A DNA stretch of 64,000 nt from Nephromyces sp. MM_2019 (lineage: Eukaryota; Apicomplexa; Aconoidasida; Nephromycida): contig JADHZB010001685.1 in NCBI GenBank assembly GCA_015657535.1, positions 51,855-115,854 on the forward strand. The letters are read 5' to 3'. Shown here one piece after another: positions 61,488-64,000 of the stretch. Below the pieces are notes generated by a model, which ran no database searches, was not told where the DNA came from, and saw only the letters and a program-made list of their open reading frames with translations. Position 1 is the first letter of the stretch; the number at the start of each line of letters is the position of its first letter. The translations under genes were made by a program, and so were the position numbers.

Positions 61488-63362
61488 TTTCCAATTCCTA
61501 TACCGTTGAATGAAATGCTCCTATAAAAATATTTTGCTGTTCTTTATCCCTTTGAGAATCACTACACACGATAGAACATCAAGAACTACCTCCGATCAAA
61601 CTTTGTAACGTGGAAGAAGTTGTATCCACCAAGCACGGCAAATTCTCATAAGCAAGTTGATGCGTTTACAGTCATAATGTTTTCCGGTGAAATATTTATG
61701 CTAAGGCTACAAAGTGATATCTTTAAAACAGCGAGTACCCTGTTGCACGGAATCCATTAACTTTTTCACTCATATTTATGTGCATATCTTCAGCGATTCA
61801 AGGTGTGTTCGTACATGAAGGGCGTTTACATCCTGCTAAAAAAATTATTGCCACCTAGTACACTAGAGATGGCATAGCAGGTGAGGTTTCGTGTCTCAGC
61901 TGTGACAAATTACACTTATCTTTCGAGGTTACAATGGAGCAGCGTATGAGATGTACAGCTAGCAACAAGGGGCATAGCCATGCCGTCTCTCAGGAAGAGA
62001 GTGCACGCCACGCTAGTAACAAGGCCTCGACTTACGCGGCGAAGAACGCTCTCCGTATCCCATTGGTTCACAGTCAGGCACCGAGTAGTCGTACTTCCAG
62101 CACAGAGTTATGCATTGCTTCGCCATACTGTGACATCACCGAGGGTAGCATGTTTTCGTGGAAGTAGAATAATATATTTTTTACTTCTTTACGGAAAAAA
62201 ATTTAGGAGAGAGCAAAATATAATCCTTAAGTAGCATGCAGGGGCTGTTCCATTGACAAAGGTGAGTTATTTCCATGGTGAAACTCAATATTTTGACGGA
62301 AGTCATTCAGCGTACCCTTATTTCACTAATGCCACATTAACTGATCGAGATTATATCTTAGTAACGACTATTAACTGAAAGTGAAAGAAAGGAATACTTA
62401 ATTTTTGCTGCTGATATTTCTGAAGCTTGCAGCGTCTGCATATTGGCCCTAGAATTAACTCAAGCCGGTACGAATAAATAACCCCCAGTATTATTAGTAT
62501 CAAGCTTACCATTCTCGCATTTCATTCAAGCCTATCGTCTTTTACCACAAGTGCCGTATATAAAAAAATTATGCTTTGAAAAAAAGACCAATTTTGTACA
62601 ACGAACAGCAAACATCAAGCTGTAGGTTGCTTCATGTGAAAGTGTAATTTTTTCGTTATGAATAATAACAACGCAACTTTTATATCAATTCGCGGTAATT
62701 ACACGAGTAGTAGCAATGTATTCCCGCCTTAAAGGTACAAGAACGCCTAGTTATGCCTCATCAGTTATGCTGCCGGTTGCTTGTTACACATATTAACCCA
62801 GATTAGTGATGCAGCACATATAACTGCTTTGCTTAGGCAGTAGCTGATCTTATTTAGGCCTTCATTTTGCTTTTATTCGCGAAAACCCTCAAGAAATTTG
62901 TATTTGTTGAATCGATAGTCTAAGCCATATTCGATAATATTCCTTTTTTTTTTAGGCCTTGCATAAGCGCAAGTTAAATAGCTTGGCTGAGAACATAGAA
63001 AAAAAGTAGTTTTTAGTGCCAAAAAGCCAGCTGGCATCACTCTATCTATCCCATGCCTGATCCTACAGTACCATGCTATCCAAGGTTACACAGTTAGCTA
63101 AAATAAGATGATAATCTTCTATCTATAGATGGCTTCAGTAATCTCATAATTTTATTTTATCTTTGTTTTTATCCCTTTCATTACTTGGCTATTGATATTC
63201 GCATTATGAGCAATTTTATTTAGCAAGCTCCCTTTAAATGCGTTCGCGCTAAGACTATGTCTATGAACTAGCTAAACAAGCGCATCCTTCTGCAAGCGCT
63301 AACATTTACTCACTTTTTGCATAAGCGATTTTGTGATATTGCACGCGATCATTCCGCTTTAC
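61488..63362. other. ABCA upstream region; no supported gene
   Basis: The ABCA promoter should lie just above 61487. A GC-richer patch at 61934-62167 is open in two plus-strand frames, one arginine-rich (PSLRKRVHATLVTRPRLTRR) and one serine/alanine-rich. Neither has splice partners or a family I recognise, and the two are mutually exclusive. Nothing else was seen. Confidence 0.4.
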
Positions 63363-63765
63363 ATGTAAAAGAAGTATGCTCCACAGGCCCCCCAAGATGG
63401 CGTTGAAGCAGTGGGCTAAACTTGCTGCCTAATTCGTAATTTCGATGAATAGCATTATCAAAAATAATATACCTAATATATTACACAGACAGAATGTTTC
63501 TATCGTCAAAATTTCCTTGACTGTTCTGGAAAAATTGTCATTATGGAGGCTCTTCTATTTTTTTATTATCTTACTCCTCCCGAATTACTTCTTGCAAATA
63601 TTTTTAAATGCTCAATACATCGTCAGACAACATTACAAAGCTCTACAGTATATTCAAGTACCGCGATGAAAGGATATTCGCGTATCTTGTCTTCCATGAA
63701 GATGACATCAGTTATCTCTCTCTCAAGCTCTGACGCAATAACTACAGGTCTATGACTGTGATGCC
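63363..63765 (-). CDS. Two candidate exons of an unrecognised minus-strand gene at the window edge
   Basis: On the minus strand, an exon ending at 63662 (donor gtactt), with start uncertain near 63765, encodes RPVVIASELEREITDVIFME and KIREYPFIA. A second exon at 63428-63363 (acceptor aattag, donor gtaaag) encodes SKFSPLLQRHLGGPVEHTSF. Both look coding by composition. Their phases do not join directly, so another exon is missing or one boundary is wrong. The 5' part would lie right of the window. Confidence 0.33.
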
Positions 63766-64000
63766 CCAGCCTATTTGGGCCTACTAACTAATTAGGCTAT
63801 AGCTGGCAGATAGATAGCTGGTTCGTCATCTGTTATGTAGCCCCCGCAAGATTGGTAATATAATTTCGAAACTTCTTGGGATCATTAAAAAGTGGTGATT
63901 TTCCAAATGTTATTTTATGAGAAATATGTTGTGTAGTTTTAACGTTATTGATAGTACATATGTTTGAATTATTATAGACGTTGTATAGCGGAGTAGGTTT

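Noticed and set aside
1..64000. Transposons or viral insertions
   Set aside because: No reverse transcriptase, transposase or integrase motif, and no long terminal or inverted repeat pair, was recognised.

Overview
This is nuclear DNA of an intron-rich, AT-leaning unicellular eukaryote (protist or alga; I cannot place it more closely). Exons are short (14-230 nt is common) and bounded by canonical GT-AG introns, so open reading frames alone show little of the gene content. I rebuilt genes by chaining exons that fit splice sites, codon phase and homology. Five genes are recognised: CDC45 (+, 668-12978, 5' end outside the window), an intronless SMYD/SET5-type SET gene (-, 28077-29780), the proteasome/TREX-2 subunit SEM1/DSS1 (+, 34352-36980), a CGFS monothiol glutaredoxin of the GRX5 type (-, 40188-42748) and a full-length ABCA-type transporter in 27 exons (-, 45285-61487).

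Region by region: 1-13 kb is CDC45, whose introns are loaded with CA or GT dinucleotide blocks and pyrimidine tracts and include a 50-N gap flanked by duplicated sequence. 14.2-17.2 kb holds a five-exon gene for an unrecognised protein with a hydrophobic N-terminal part, a basic patch and a glutamate-rich tail. 17.6-19.5 kb holds an unrecognised minus-strand gene. 20.4 kb has a small degenerate tandem repeat. 22.9-24.1 kb is a small-heat-shock-like protein with an acidic insert and a spliced C-terminus carrying a nuclear-localisation-like run. 24.4-27.8 kb carries several candidate exons of unrecognised genes. Then come SET, a weak candidate at 30 kb, SEM1, a weak minus-strand candidate at 39.5-39.9 kb, GRX5, a perfect 18-bp inverted repeat at 43.06 kb, and ABCA. 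The last 2.5 kb holds two further minus-strand candidate exons.

The genes are unrelated housekeeping functions (replication helicase, proteasome/mRNA export, iron-sulfur cluster delivery, protein methylation, lipid transport), as expected for a eukaryotic chromosome without operons. No rRNA, tRNA, CRISPR array, transposase or viral gene was recognised.

The most distinctive feature is the contrast in intron content. Nearly every long intron left of about 16.05 kb contains long CA- or GT-rich blocks, while the introns of SEM1, GRX5 and ABCA have essentially none and are plain AT-rich. Assignments rest on reading the sequence and remembered family features; no database search was run.
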